Assembly (NCBI RefSeq): GCF_947486615.1
Contig: NZ_CANKUD010000015.1
Coordinates: 39,454 to 103,453 of the forward strand
DNA: 64,000 nt
Source: an uncultured Modestobacter sp.
GTDB taxonomy: Bacteria > Actinomycetota > Actinomycetes > Mycobacteriales > Geodermatophilaceae
Reading direction: 5' to 3'
In this document: piece by piece, positions 1 to 8,960 of the stretch
Layout: each line of letters starts with the position of its first letter
How positions within the stretch are numbered: position 1 is the first letter of the stretch
Position numbers and translations under genes: made by a program
The notes under the pieces: model-generated
What the model saw: only the letters and a program-made list of their open reading frames with translations
Databases searched by the model: none
Told to the model about the DNA's origin: nothing

Positions 1-648
1 CGGCTGGCCACGACGACCGGACCGGCCGGCCCGCCGCCGCGGACCGGCTCCGGTGCGGCGCTGCGGGCGGTCTGGGCGACCCCCGGTGGGCGCCTCGGCC
101 TGACCGCTGTCGTGGTCTCGCACGCGGTGATGGTCGGGCTGATGGTCATGACGCCGGTGCACATGGGCGCCGGTCACGCCGCCGCCGACGGGACGACGCT
201 GCGGGTGATCGGCCTGGTCATCAGCGTGCACGTCGCCGGCATGTACCTGTTCTCCCCTGTGGTCGGCTGGCTCGCCGACCGGGTCGGTCGCGCGGCGACC
301 GTGGGGCTGGGGGGCCTGCTGCTGCTGCTGGCCGCGCTCGTCGCCGGCACCGCGCCCGCCGGGGCCGCCGTCCAGCTCGGTGTCGGGCTGTTCCTGCTCG
401 GGCTGGGCTGGTCGTGCGGGCTGGTGGCCGGGTCGACGATGGTCACCGAGTCGGTGAACCCCGAGGTGCGCCCGACCGCGCAGGGCGCCACCGACCTGCT
501 GATGGGCCTGGGGGCGGCGGTCGCCGGTGCGGTCGGCGGGCCGCTGCTGGCGATCGGCGGGTTCGGGCTGGTGGCCGTCGTCTCGGCGGTGCTCGTCGTA
601 CCGCTGGCGGTCGTGTGGGTGCGCGGGCTTCAGCGCCGGTTGCGGTAG
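1..648 (+). CDS. MFS transporter, C-terminal half (cut by window start)
   Basis: The reading frame is open from base 1 to a TAG at 646-648, so the gene begins outside the window. The visible part (about 215 residues) contains six hydrophobic segments with a short charged loop, LADRVGR, after the second. That loop resembles the MFS signature between helices 8 and 9, so this looks like the C-terminal six-helix half of a 12-helix major facilitator permease in the cytoplasmic membrane. The substrate cannot be read from this part. Its last 19 bases overlap the end of a convergent tiny membrane ORF. Confidence 0.8.
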   Translation, partial: RLATTTGPAGPPPRTGSGAALRAVWATPGGRLGLTAVVVSHAVMVGLMVMTPVHMGAGHAAADGTTLRVIGLVISVHVAGMYLFSPVVGWLADRVGRAATVGLGGLLLLLAALVAGTAPAGAAVQLGVGLFLLGLGWSCGLVAGSTMVTESVNPEVRPTAQGATDLLMGLGAAVAGAVGGPLLAIGGFGLVAVVSAVLVVPLAVVWVRGLQRRLR

Positions 649-743
649 TTCCGGACCATCAGCACCAGCGAGGTCGCGAGCATCAGCGCGATCGCGATCT
701 GGCCGACGGTGTCCCAGGTGGCCGAGCCGGTGCTGGGGATCAT
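630..743 (-). CDS. Very small predicted membrane protein (37 aa)
   Basis: An ATG at 743 opens a 37-codon frame that ends with TGA at 630-632. The product begins MIPSTGSATWDTVGQ, followed by one hydrophobic stretch of about 17 residues (IAIALMLATSLVLMV), then a basic tail RNYRNRR. This is the layout of a single-pass membrane microprotein with a positively charged cytoplasmic end. It is convergent with the MFS gene and divergent from the DUF3046 gene. No family is recognised. The clean TM-plus-basic-tail arrangement argues for a real gene, but its short length keeps confidence moderate. Confidence 0.55.
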   Translation of the reverse strand: MIPSTGSATWDTVGQIAIALMLATSLVLMVRNYRNRR

Positions 744-805
744 CCGGCCAGCCTAGGGCTGCCGGGCGTGCAGCGGGGTGGACGGCGGTGGGTACGGTCG
801 TCGGC

Positions 806-1000
806 GTGCGTCTGCAGGAGTTCTGGTCCCGGATGGAGGGGCAGTTCGGGTCGATGCGGTCGCAGAGCGTGGCCCGTGACCACGTCTTCGGTCAGCTGGG
901 TGGCCTGACGGCGATCGAGGCGATCGACGCCGGCGTGCCTGTGCGCAAGGTCTGGCTGGAGATCTGCAAGGAGTACGACGTCCCGCCGAAGGAGCGCTGA
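806..1000 (+). CDS. DUF3046 family protein
   Basis: A 64-residue soluble protein that begins MRLQEFWSRMEGQFG and contains SVARDHVFGQLGG and AIDAGVPVRKVWLEIC. This matches the short actinobacterial DUF3046 family, which is typically found just upstream of recA as here. The function is unknown. The GTG start at 806 is preceded by TACGGT (793-798) at about the right distance for a leaderless -10 element, so the transcript may begin at or very near the start codon. Confidence 0.85.
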   Translation: MRLQEFWSRMEGQFGSMRSQSVARDHVFGQLGGLTAIEAIDAGVPVRKVWLEICKEYDVPPKER

Positions 1001-1026
1001 GCGCCTCCGGCGGGACGGCGCCGTGC

Positions 1027-1884
1027 TCAGCGGCCCAGGACGGTCCGCACGTACTGCACGAGCGTGGTGGTCGGCCGGCCGATGAGCGTGGACAGCGCGG
1101 TGCTGCCGGTGTCGAGTGCGCCCTGCGCGATCGACTGGTCCAGGGCGACGACGAACTCGGCGGTCTGCTGCGGCAGCCCGAGGCCGAGCAGGAACTCGGT
1201 GTGCTCAGCGGCGGTCAGGTCGCGGTGGGTGACCTCCCGGCCGGACTCCGCCGCCACCGTCGCGGCCAGGTCGGCCAGCGTGAACGCCTGGTCGCCACCG
1301 ACCTCCAGGACGCCCGGCTCCGGGGTCCCGGCGGTGAGGACGGCGACCGCGCCGGCCGCGAAGTCGGCCCGGGTGGCCGCGGGGATGCGGCCGCTGCCCG
1401 AGCTGCCGACCACCTCGCCGGTCTGCGCCGCCGTCCGGATCTGGTCGTCGTAGTTCTCCAGGTACCAGTTGTTGCGCAGCACCACCGCCGGGATGCCGGA
1501 GTCGGCGATCAGCCGCTCGGTGGCGATGTGCTCCGGCGCCAGCGGCAGCGTCGTGTCGTCGGCCTTGGGCGCGCTGGTGTACACGACCAGCCCGACACCG
1601 GCGGCCGACGCTGCCTGCAGCACGTTGCCGTGCTGGACGACCCGCTGGCCGACCTCGCTGCCGGAGACCAGCAGCAGCCGGTCGGTGCCCTGCAGGGCGG
1701 CCTGCAGCGCGGCCGGGTCGCCGTAGTCGGCCAGGCGGACCCCGACGCCGCGGGCGGCGAGGTCGGCGGCCTTCTCCGGGGTGCGGGCGACGGCGACGAC
1801 CTCGGCAGCCGGGACGCCGGCGTCCAGCAGTCCGGTGACGACGAGGCGGCCGAGCTGGCCCGTGGCTCCGGTGACGGTGATCAA
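1027..1884 (-). CDS. NmrA-type NAD(P)H-binding oxidoreductase (YtfG/QOR2-like)
   Basis: A 285-residue atypical short-chain dehydrogenase/reductase. The N-terminus ITVTGATGQLGRLVV is the glycine-rich dinucleotide-binding motif of the NmrA/quinone oxidoreductase 2 subgroup. LLVSGSEVG and a C-terminal half rich in HTDLT/LAAT-type segments fit the same family, whose usual length is about 285. The TTG start at 1884 is chosen because GGAGGAG lies five bases upstream and the Rossmann motif begins at residue 2. It is divergent from an HxlR regulator with a perfect palindrome between them, so it is probably repressed by that regulator. A role in quinone or reactive-electrophile detoxification is inferred from family members. 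Confidence 0.8.
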   Translation of the reverse strand: MITVTGATGQLGRLVVTGLLDAGVPAAEVVAVARTPEKAADLAARGVGVRLADYGDPAALQAALQGTDRLLLVSGSEVGQRVVQHGNVLQAASAAGVGLVVYTSAPKADDTTLPLAPEHIATERLIADSGIPAVVLRNNWYLENYDDQIRTAAQTGEVVGSSGSGRIPAATRADFAAGAVAVLTAGTPEPGVLEVGGDQAFTLADLAATVAAESGREVTHRDLTAAEHTEFLLGLGLPQQTAEFVVALDQSIAQGALDTGSTALSTLIGRPTTTLVQYVRTVLGR

Positions 1885-1916
1885 GGGGACTCCTCCGAGT
1901 GCTTGCTGGCAGTAGG

Positions 1917-1937
1917 GCACTAACGAATCGTTAGTGC
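1917..1937. promoter_or_regulatory. 21-bp perfect palindrome, candidate HxlR operator
   Basis: Two 10-base arms, GCACTAACGA and TCGTTAGTGC, are exact reverse complements around a single central A. The site lies between the divergent reductase (start 1884) and HxlR gene (start 1988), where a dimeric winged-helix repressor would control both. TAAC/GTTA half-sites suit HxlR operators, but binding is inferred. Confidence 0.7.
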
Positions 1938-1987
1938 CGTCGTGCTGGACGGTACGCTGGCCGTGGTCCTGGAGCGAGGGGGGTGTG

Positions 1988-2374
1988 GTGGAACAGACGG
2001 TCGAGGAGCTGGTGGCCGACGTGTTCAGTCGCGCCTGCACCTCCCGGGAGGCGTTGGAGCACGTGACCGGGAAGTGGTCGCTGCTGGCGCTGTCGGCCCT
2101 GGCGGAGTCGCCGCACCGGTTCGGCGAGCTGCGCCGCCGCATCGAGGGGGTCAGCGAGAAGATGCTGGCCCAGAGCCTGCAGACGCTCGAGCGGGACGGC
2201 TGGGTGCACCGCGAGGTGCGGTCGGCGATCCCGCCGCACGTGGAGTACCGGCTCACCGACGCCGGCGCCGAGCTCGTCCCGCACCTGCTGGGCCTGATCG
2301 AGTTCGTCGAGGCCCGGATGCCGGCCGTGCGCGCCGCCCGAGCCGCGGCCGAGGCGTCCCGCACCTCGCGCTGA
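1988..2374 (+). CDS. HxlR family transcriptional regulator
   Basis: A 128-residue protein with the HxlR winged helix: an early Cys ([22 protein letters not shown]), [30 protein letters not shown] as the recognition-helix region and a [10 protein letters not shown] wing. HxlR proteins of this type often sense electrophiles or oxidants through the N-terminal Cys. The GTG at 1988 is chosen because a G-rich Shine-Dalgarno-like run precedes it and the family N-terminus starts here. The divergent partner is an NmrA-type reductase, which suggests a small sensor/detoxification unit. Confidence 0.85.
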   Translation: MEQTVEELVADVFSRACTSREALEHVTGKWSLLALSALAESPHRFGELRRRIEGVSEKMLAQSLQTLERDGWVHREVRSAIPPHVEYRLTDAGAELVPHLLGLIEFVEARMPAVRAARAAAEASRTSR

Positions 2375-2419
2375 GGTCGCTCCCTGGTCGGACGCGCCGA
2401 TCTCGGCGTGTCACTGGAA

Positions 2420-2435
2420 TCGAACAGGTGTTCGG
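2420..2435 (+). promoter_or_regulatory. LexA SOS box upstream of recA
   Basis: TCGAACAGGTGTTCGG differs at only the last base from the actinobacterial LexA palindrome TCGAAC-N4-GTTCGA. It lies about 120 bp upstream of the recA start and matches two further boxes near lexA in this window. Confidence 0.9.
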
Positions 2436-2493
2436 CATACCGTGGCGTCCACAGGTCCGGTCCTCGTCCACAGACGGGCCCGGCCCGCGGAAA

Positions 2494-2516
2494 CTGTCAG
2501 ACCCCCGCCCTAGCGT
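2494..2516 (+). promoter_or_regulatory. RecA-NDp-like (PafBC-type) promoter of recA
   Basis: CTGTCAG, ten bases, then TAGCGT. This follows the layout of the mycobacterial recA P1 promoter (TTGTCAG, ten bases, TAGTGT), which is the LexA-independent DNA-damage promoter recognised with PafBC. It sits about 40 bp upstream of the recA ATG. The match is by eye. Confidence 0.7.
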
Positions 2517-2556
2517 CGGCGACGACCCGCTACAGCGACATCCGAAGGTGGCCACC

Positions 2557-3591
<1,035 letters not shown>

Positions 3592-3599
3592 TCGCTCCG

Positions 3600-4697
3600 A
3601 TGTCCGACACGCTGTTCGGCGAGAGTCAGGGCGGCGGCGGCTTCGGGGACGACGCGGGACGGGCCGGCGGCGCAGGTCGCCGGCCCGGCCGGCGCCGTGC
3701 CGGTCGCACCGACGGGCCGCCCCGATCGGGCGGCGAGGACGGCGGGTCGACAGGTGGCTCGCGGAGCCGCGGCAAGCGCAGTTCCGGGCCGCAGTGGAGC
3801 CGGAGCTCGAAGGCCGACGCCGACGCGCCCGCCGAGATGGAAGACCCGGAGGCCGTCGCCCGGGGCATCTGCCTGCGGGCGCTCACCGGCGCCGCGAAGA
3901 CCCGCAAGCAGCTGGCCGACCTGCTGGCCAAGAAGGAGGTGCCGGCCGACGCCGCAGCCGCGGTGCTCGACCGGTTCACCGAGGTCGGCCTGATCGACGA
4001 CGCGGCGTTCGCAGCCGCGTGGGTCACCTCACGGCAGTCCGGTCGCGGGCTGGCCCGCCGCGCGCTGAGCGCGGAGCTGCGGGCCAAGGGCGTCGACGAC
4101 GAGGTGGCGGCCGCTGCGGTGGCCGAGGTCGACCCGCAGGACGAGTGGGACAGCGCCCGCGCCCTCGTCGAGCGCAAGATGCCCTCGATGCGCCGCCTCG
4201 ACCGGGTCGTCGCCGAACGCCGCCTGATCGGGATGCTGGCGCGCAAGGGCTACGGCGGTGGCCTGGCCGGCTACGTCGTCCGAGAGGCGCTCGACGCCCT
4301 CGCCGACGAGCTCCTGGCCGAGGACGCCACAGATGGCGCACCGGTCGCTGCCGAGCGTGATCCCGCCGAGCGCTCACCCGAGCAGAAGCCTGCCACCCGC
4401 AGGTCCTCGTTCGGCAACTCGCGCAATGCCGGGCGCGGCAGCTCCTGGCGGCGGGGCGCCGAGGCAGCGTCCACCGCGGACGAGGAGGTCGACGAGCCGC
4501 TCCCCGACGACCCGGACGCCCCTGCCCCGGTGCCCTGGTCCCGCGAGCGATCCGCGGCACGGGCTGCGGCCCGTGCCGGCACAGCCGCCACAGCGGGTGA
4601 CCAGGACCCGGCGGCCGAGGTGGGGGAGGGGCACGCCCGGCCGATCAGCCGGCTGCGGCCACCTCCGGGTGAACGGCTGGTCGACGACCTGCCCTGA
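3600..4697 (+). CDS. recX: Regulatory protein RecX with long disordered extensions
   Basis: A 365-residue protein; the RecX core lies at about residues 80-245 (DPEAVARGICLRALTG, then TRKQLADLL and VLDRFTEVGLIDD, and repeats with RLIGMLARKGYGG). RecX binds and restrains RecA filaments. The core is flanked by a Gly/Arg-rich N-terminal region of about 75 residues and a charged, Pro/Ala-rich C-terminal region of about 110, so the protein is about twice the usual family length. Both extensions look disordered. It starts eight bases after recA and is followed by a strong hairpin that closes the transcription unit. Confidence 0.93.
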   Translation: MSDTLFGESQGGGGFGDDAGRAGGAGRRPGRRRAGRTDGPPRSGGEDGGSTGGSRSRGKRSSGPQWSRSSKADADAPAEMEDPEAVARGICLRALTGAAKTRKQLADLLAKKEVPADAAAAVLDRFTEVGLIDDAAFAAAWVTSRQSGRGLARRALSAELRAKGVDDEVAAAAVAEVDPQDEWDSARALVERKMPSMRRLDRVVAERRLIGMLARKGYGGGLAGYVVREALDALADELLAEDATDGAPVAAERDPAERSPEQKPATRRSSFGNSRNAGRGSSWRRGAEAASTADEEVDEPLPDDPDAPAPVPWSRERSAARAAARAGTAATAGDQDPAAEVGEGHARPISRLRPPPGERLVDDLP

Positions 4698-4725
4698 CCG
4701 GGGCACACGCCCACGTCACGAACGA

Positions 4726-4761
4726 GATCAGCCGATGCGACGGACGTCGCATCGGCTGATC
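4726..4761. terminator. Perfect 16-bp hairpin after recX
   Basis: The arms 4726-4741 (starting GATCAGCCGATGCGAC) and 4746-4761 are exact reverse complements around the loop GGAC. There is no T-run on either side. It lies between recX and a convergent gene, so it is a candidate bidirectional terminator. Confidence 0.8.
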
Positions 4762-4819
4762 TGCGTCGGTGCCTCGCTCGGGTCCGGGCATGAGTCAGTG
4801 GCTCACGCCCGGAGGGGGC

Positions 4820-5230
4820 TCAGCGGTTGACCCAGGCGGTGATGTCGATGGCCACGCCGTCCGCGGCCTCCTCGTCGGGGGAGAGCCAGCGGCGGCTGCG
4901 CTCCTGGCCGGCCCGCAGCCACAGCTCGATGGCGGTGTCGAACTGCGACATGGTGATCTCCTTGCCGGCGATGGCGCTGGCCGGGCCCAGGAAGGTCACG
5001 TCGGCCTCGCGGCCGCCGGGGTACAGCAGGACCACGCGGCAGCGGGCCCGGCGGTGGCGGGCCGGCGGGACGGCCTCCCGCACGATGGCCGACTCGGCAC
5101 CGGCGGCCGAGGCGAAGCGCCGGGCGCTGGCCCGCAGCTTGCCGACGAAGATCTGGGTGGTCGTCTCCAGGTCGTTGTCGTCGTCGAGGTCGCGGTGCAT
5201 GTGGCGCGGCGCGGCGGCAGTCGAGGTCAC
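4820..5230 (-). CDS. Hypothetical protein (about 136 aa)
   Basis: A soluble, unrecognised protein. The region QIFVGKLRASARRF, a V/L-rich strand pair (CRVVLLYPGGREADVTFLG) and ELWLRAGQERSRRWLSPDEEAADGVAIDITAWV look structured, while the first 25 residues are polar and acidic. No signal peptide or membrane segment is visible. Starts at GTG 5266, GTG 5230 and ATG 5200 are all possible. The middle one is given because GGAGG precedes it, although very closely. It lies alone between the recX terminator and the glutamate transporter terminator. Codon use fits the surroundings. Confidence 0.6.
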   Translation of the reverse strand: MTSTAAAPRHMHRDLDDDNDLETTTQIFVGKLRASARRFASAAGAESAIVREAVPPARHRRARCRVVLLYPGGREADVTFLGPASAIAGKEITMSQFDTAIELWLRAGQERSRRWLSPDEEAADGVAIDITAWVNR

Positions 5231-5420
5231 ACCTCCACTCTCGGCAGGACGGGACCCGATCGTCACCGGCTGAAAGTGCCAACTCGGGCCCAGGACTCGG
5301 GCAGTCGGCCGGCCGAGCGGTGGTGGTGCGCCAGGTGGGGCGGTGGAGGTGAGTGAGACCCCAGCCGCCCCACCGACCCGACGGCTCGAGACGCCGTCAG
5401 GCCGGCTTGGGCGGGGGCGA

Positions 5421-5486
5421 GCCCCGACGCCAGCGAGCCCCGACGCCAGCGAGCCCCGACGCCCGGGGCGTCGGGGCTCGCTGGCG
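5421..5486. terminator. Terminator hairpin with tandemly repeated left arm
   Basis: The arms 5444-5463 and 5467-5486 form a perfect 20-bp stem with a three-base loop, downstream of the glutamate transporter operon (which ends at 5514 on the minus strand). The left-arm sequence is also present as a direct 16-bp repeat (GCCCCGACGCCAGCGA at 5421-5436 and 5437-5452, partial at 5453-5463), so the right arm could pair with more than one copy. Confidence 0.75.
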
Positions 5487-5513
5487 GGTGGACCGAAGAG
5501 CCCGGCGGTGTGG

Positions 5514-6392
5514 TCAGACCCGGGTCTGGTCGGGCTCGCCGTCCAGCAGGTCGGCCGGCTGCTGCTCAGGGCTGCGGGCGTTGCGCCCCAGTCGCCGCTC
5601 GAGCCGGGTGGCCAGGAAGGACAGCACCATGTTGATCACGATGTAGACGACCACCGCTGCCGCGTACAGCTGCAGCTGGTAGTTCGAGCCGTAGTAGTTG
5701 ACCAGGTTCGATGCCGACTGCAGCAGCTCCGGGTACGCGATGATGAAGCCCAGCGCGGTGTCCTTGAGCAGCACCACCAGTTGGCTGATCAGCGCCGGCA
5801 GCATCCGCCGAACGGCCTGCGGGACCAGGATCGTCGTCATGACCGTCGTCTTGCGCATGCCCAGCGCGTAGGCGGCCTCGCTCTGCCCGCGGTCGATGGA
5901 CAGGATGCCCGCGCGGAAGATCTCGCTGAGGACCGCCATGTTGTAGAGGGTCAGGCCGAACACCAGGGTCCACAGCCGGCCGACGTCCAGACCGATCGTG
6001 GGTGCGCCCAGCAAGAGGAACAGCAGCAGGACGACCAGCGGCACGGCACGGAAGAACTCGACGATGAGCAGGCTCGGCAGCCGGAGCAGCCGGTGGTCCG
6101 ACAGCCGGCCGACAGCGAGGACGGCGCCGAGCACCACGGCGAGGACCATCGCGTAGCCGGCGGCCTCCAGCGTGTTCAGCAGGCCGTCCCACAGTCGCTG
6201 CGGCACGCCGGTGCGGGAGTCGAAGATGATCGCCCAGCGCTGGCCGGCCAGCTGGCCGTTGACGGCCAGCCGCCAGATCACCAGGGCGGCGAGCCCGGCG
6301 ACGAGCAGGAACCCGCCGATCGTGGCGGCGCGGACCCGGCTGCGGCCCCGCGGGCCCAGGTCGTCGAAGAGGACGGTCGTCGAGGTGCTCAT
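5514..6392 (-). CDS. gluD: Glutamate/polar amino acid ABC transporter permease (GluD-like)
   Basis: A 292-residue inner-membrane permease of the HisMQ/GlnP type. After a cytoplasmic N-terminus and a first helix (GGFLLVAGLAALVIW) comes the amino-acid permease domain with NTLEAAGYAMVLAVVLG and an EAA loop, AAYALGMRKTTVMTTILVPQAVRRMLP, that contacts the ATPase. The C-terminus is charged and Pro-rich. It overlaps the preceding permease gene by ATGA and is the last gene of a four-gene operon in the order ATPase, binding protein, permease, permease, the same as corynebacterial gluABCD. Glutamate specificity is inferred from that order and similarity. Confidence 0.85.
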   Translation of the reverse strand: MSTSTTVLFDDLGPRGRSRVRAATIGGFLLVAGLAALVIWRLAVNGQLAGQRWAIIFDSRTGVPQRLWDGLLNTLEAAGYAMVLAVVLGAVLAVGRLSDHRLLRLPSLLIVEFFRAVPLVVLLLFLLLGAPTIGLDVGRLWTLVFGLTLYNMAVLSEIFRAGILSIDRGQSEAAYALGMRKTTVMTTILVPQAVRRMLPALISQLVVLLKDTALGFIIAYPELLQSASNLVNYYGSNYQLQLYAAAVVVYIVINMVLSFLATRLERRLGRNARSPEQQPADLLDGEPDQTRV

Positions 6393-7042
6393 CGGACGAT
6401 CGCCGTCCGGCGCTCGATGCGGGAGATGGCGATGGCGGAGGGCACGGTGATCACCATGTAGAAGAAGGCGACGCCGGCGAACACCCACAGCGCGCTGCCT
6501 GGGTTGTCCCGGATGATCGAGGGGCCGTAGAAGGCGATGTCGGCGACGGCGAACCCGCCACCGGCGATCGAGGTGTTCTTCACCAGCGCGATCCAGACGT
6601 TGCCGAGCGGGGGGACCACGGTCCGGAAGGCCTGCGGCAGGACGACCGTGCCCAGGGACTGCCGGAAGGTGAGGCCCAGCGCCCGTGCCGCCTCGGCCTG
6701 CCCGGCGGCGACCGAGTTGATCCCGGAGCGCACCACCTCGCAGACGAAGGCCGAGGTGTACACGGACAGTGCCACGATCGCGGCGAGCACGTAGTTCTGG
6801 AACGTCAGGTCGACCTGGGGGAGCCCGAAGACGACGAGCACGAAGACCGCCGTGAGCGGGGTGTTCCGGACGACGTTGACGTAGCCGGTGCCCAGTGCCC
6901 GCAGCGGCGGGACCGGGGAGACCCGGAACCCGGCCAGCACCGTGCCCAGGAGCAGGGCGATCACACCTGCGGCGACGCTCATCAGCAGGGTGCGCAGGAA
7001 CCCGGACCAGAACAGGTCGAGGTTCTCGACGACTACGCCCAT
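6389..7042 (-). CDS. gluC: Glutamate/polar amino acid ABC transporter permease (GluC-like)
   Basis: A 217-residue HisM-type permease with about five membrane helices. It shows the N-terminal pattern FLRTLLMSVAAGVIALLLG, the VVRNTPLTAVFVLVVFGLP segment typical of polar amino acid permeases, and the EAA motif EAARALGLTFRQSLGTVVLPQAFRTVVPPLGN. It forms the translocation pore with the downstream permease (ATGA overlap). The ATG at 7042 puts the hydrophobic start close to the N-terminus, as usual in the family. Confidence 0.88.
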   Translation of the reverse strand: MGVVVENLDLFWSGFLRTLLMSVAAGVIALLLGTVLAGFRVSPVPPLRALGTGYVNVVRNTPLTAVFVLVVFGLPQVDLTFQNYVLAAIVALSVYTSAFVCEVVRSGINSVAAGQAEAARALGLTFRQSLGTVVLPQAFRTVVPPLGNVWIALVKNTSIAGGGFAVADIAFYGPSIIRDNPGSALWVFAGVAFFYMVITVPSAIAISRIERRTAIVR

Positions 7043-7127
7043 CGCGGTGCTGTCCTCCGGACGTGGGTGGGGGGTGGATGCGCGGGAGGTCCGCCGGCGG
7101 CGTGCCGACGGACCTCCCGGGCGAGGA

Positions 7128-8018
7128 TCAGTAGCGGTCGACGGCCGGCGGCTCGGGGGCCTCGGTGTCGGTGATCGCCCCGGCGGTGGCATCCCAGGCG
7201 TCCGCCCAGGTGCCGCTCTCGTAGGCCTCTTCCAGGGTGTCGTTGATGAACGCCCGGAACTCGTCGTCGCCCTTCGGGATGCCGATGCCGTAGGGCTCCT
7301 CGGTGAAGGCGTTGCCGACCAGCTCGAAGTCGCCGTCGCTCTGCGCGACCAGACCGGTGAGGATCACGTTGTCGGTGGTCACCGCGTCGACCTGGCCGTT
7401 GCGCAGGGCCTCGGCGCACTGCGAGTACTCACCGAACAGCGTCAGCTGGGCGTCCGGGTAGTTGGTCTGCACGTACTGCGCCGGTGTGGAGCCGTTGACC
7501 GAGCAGGTGCGGATGTCGGGGAAGGACTCCGGGCCGGTCACGCCGAGCGGGTTCCCGGCGGCGACCATGATGTCCTGCCCGGCCTCGTAGTACGGCCCGG
7601 CGAAGTCGATGATCTCCTTGCGCGCGTCGTTGATCGTGTACGTCGCCACGACCATGTCGACCTGGCCGTTCTGCAGGAACGGTTCGCGGTTGGCCGAGAC
7701 GGTCTCGACCCACTCGATGTCCTCCGGGGCGATGCCGAGCTCGGCGGCGACGATCTTCGCCATCTCGACGTCGAAGCCCTCGGGCTCACCGTCCGGGCCG
7801 ACCAGGCCGAAGCCGGGCTGGTCGAACTTGGTGCCCACGGTGATGGTGCCTGCCTCGGCGAGCTCGGCCATCGTGGTACCGGCCTCGAACTCGACGTCCT
7901 CCTGGACATCGACGGTGTTGCCGGCGGCGTCCTCGGCCTGGTCGCCTGCCTCGCTCGAGCAGCCGGCGAGGACGACGCCGGCGGCCGCGAGGGCGGCGGC
8001 GTAGCGGGTGATGCGCAT
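7128..8018 (-). CDS. gluB: Glutamate-binding lipoprotein of ABC transporter (GluB-like)
   Basis: A 296-residue extracellular solute-binding protein (family 3). The signal peptide ends in the lipobox VLAGC (Cys about residue 19), so it is anchored to the outer face of the membrane. The core begins TITVGTKFDQPGFG and contains GFDVEMAKIVAAELG, EPFLQNGQVDMVVATYTINDARK and DAVTTDNVIL, all typical of SBP_bac_3 proteins that bind glutamate or related amino acids. Two Cys (RTCSVNGST, SQCAEAL) could form a disulfide. It sits 29 bp after the ATPase gene and 85 bp before the permeases. Confidence 0.9.
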   Translation of the reverse strand: MRITRYAAALAAAGVVLAGCSSEAGDQAEDAAGNTVDVQEDVEFEAGTTMAELAEAGTITVGTKFDQPGFGLVGPDGEPEGFDVEMAKIVAAELGIAPEDIEWVETVSANREPFLQNGQVDMVVATYTINDARKEIIDFAGPYYEAGQDIMVAAGNPLGVTGPESFPDIRTCSVNGSTPAQYVQTNYPDAQLTLFGEYSQCAEALRNGQVDAVTTDNVILTGLVAQSDGDFELVGNAFTEEPYGIGIPKGDDEFRAFINDTLEEAYESGTWADAWDATAGAITDTEAPEPPAVDRY

Positions 8019-8047
8019 GGTGGGTCCTCTCGTGGGGGTGCGGGGGA

Positions 8048-8803
8048 TCAGTGGTTCAGGATCTTGGAGAGGAAGTCCTTGGCCCGGTCCGAGGTCGGGT
8101 TGGTGAAGAACTCCTCAGGGGTGGCGGACTCCACGATCCGGCCGCCGTCCATGAACACCACCCGGTTGGCCGCCCGGCGGGCGAAGCCCATCTCGTGGGT
8201 GACGACGATCATGGTCATCCCGTCCCGGGCCAGCGAGGTCATCACGTCGAGGACCTCGTTGATCATCTCCGGGTCCAGGGCCGAGGTCGGCTCGTCGAAG
8301 AGCATCACCTTCGGGTCCATGGCCAGCGCGCGGGCGATCGCCACGCGCTGCTGCTGACCACCGGACAGCTGGGCGGGCACCTTGTCGGCCTGGTGCCCGA
8401 CGCCGACCCGGTCCAGCAGCTCGCGGGCCCGCTTCTCGGCGTCGGCCTTGGACTGCTTGCGCACCTTGATCGGACCGAGGGTGACGTTCTCCAGCACGGT
8501 CTTGTGCGCGAAGAGGTTGAAGCTCTGGAACACCATGCCGACGTCGGCACGCAGCCGGGCCAGCTCCTTGCCCTCCTCGGGCAGGCGCTGGCCGTCGATG
8601 GTGATCTCGCCGTTCTCGATCGACTCCAGGCGGTTGATCGTGCGGCACAGCGTCGACTTGCCCGAGCCCGACGGCCCGATCACGACGACGACCTCACCGC
8701 GGTCGATCGTCAGGTCGATGTCCTGCAGGACGTGCAGTTCGCCGAACCACTTGTTGACGCCGCTCAGGCGGACGAGAGGCTCTCCGGCCGGACGTTCGGT
8801 CAC
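8048..8803 (-). CDS. gluA: Glutamate ABC transporter ATP-binding protein (GluA-like)
   Basis: A 251-residue ATPase of the polar amino acid uptake family. It has Walker [11 protein letters not shown]-loop [17 protein letters not shown], signature LSGGQQQR, Walker [15 protein letters not shown] and switch His in VVTHEMGF. It powers import by the two permeases downstream. It is the first gene of the operon. The GTG start at 8803 is preceded by TAAGGT eight bases away, which suggests an almost leaderless m[16 protein letters not shown] matches a usual N-terminus. Confidence 0.92.
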   Translation of the reverse strand: MTERPAGEPLVRLSGVNKWFGELHVLQDIDLTIDRGEVVVVIGPSGSGKSTLCRTINRLESIENGEITIDGQRLPEEGKELARLRADVGMVFQSFNLFAHKTVLENVTLGPIKVRKQSKADAEKRARELLDRVGVGHQADKVPAQLSGGQQQRVAIARALAMDPKVMLFDEPTSALDPEMINEVLDVMTSLARDGMTMIVVTHEMGFARRAANRVVFMDGGRIVESATPEEFFTNPTSDRAKDFLSKILNH

Positions 8804-8960
8804 AGCGGGTGACCTTAGGCGGCGCTCATCAGCCGAGACGTCGCCAGGCCATCACGAAGCTGTAACGAAGCGTCGGCCCAGCCGTGAGTTCCCCGCATCG
8901 GTGTCGGGCAGGTCACGATCTGCGGGCGTCGGGAGCGCTCCCGTGGGTACCGGACGGCGC

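Noticed and set aside
1027..2364. Longer version of the reductase extending through the HxlR gene
   Set aside because: The Rossmann motif starts at residue 2 of the TTG 1884 start with a good GGAGGAG. The extension runs antisense to a real regulator.
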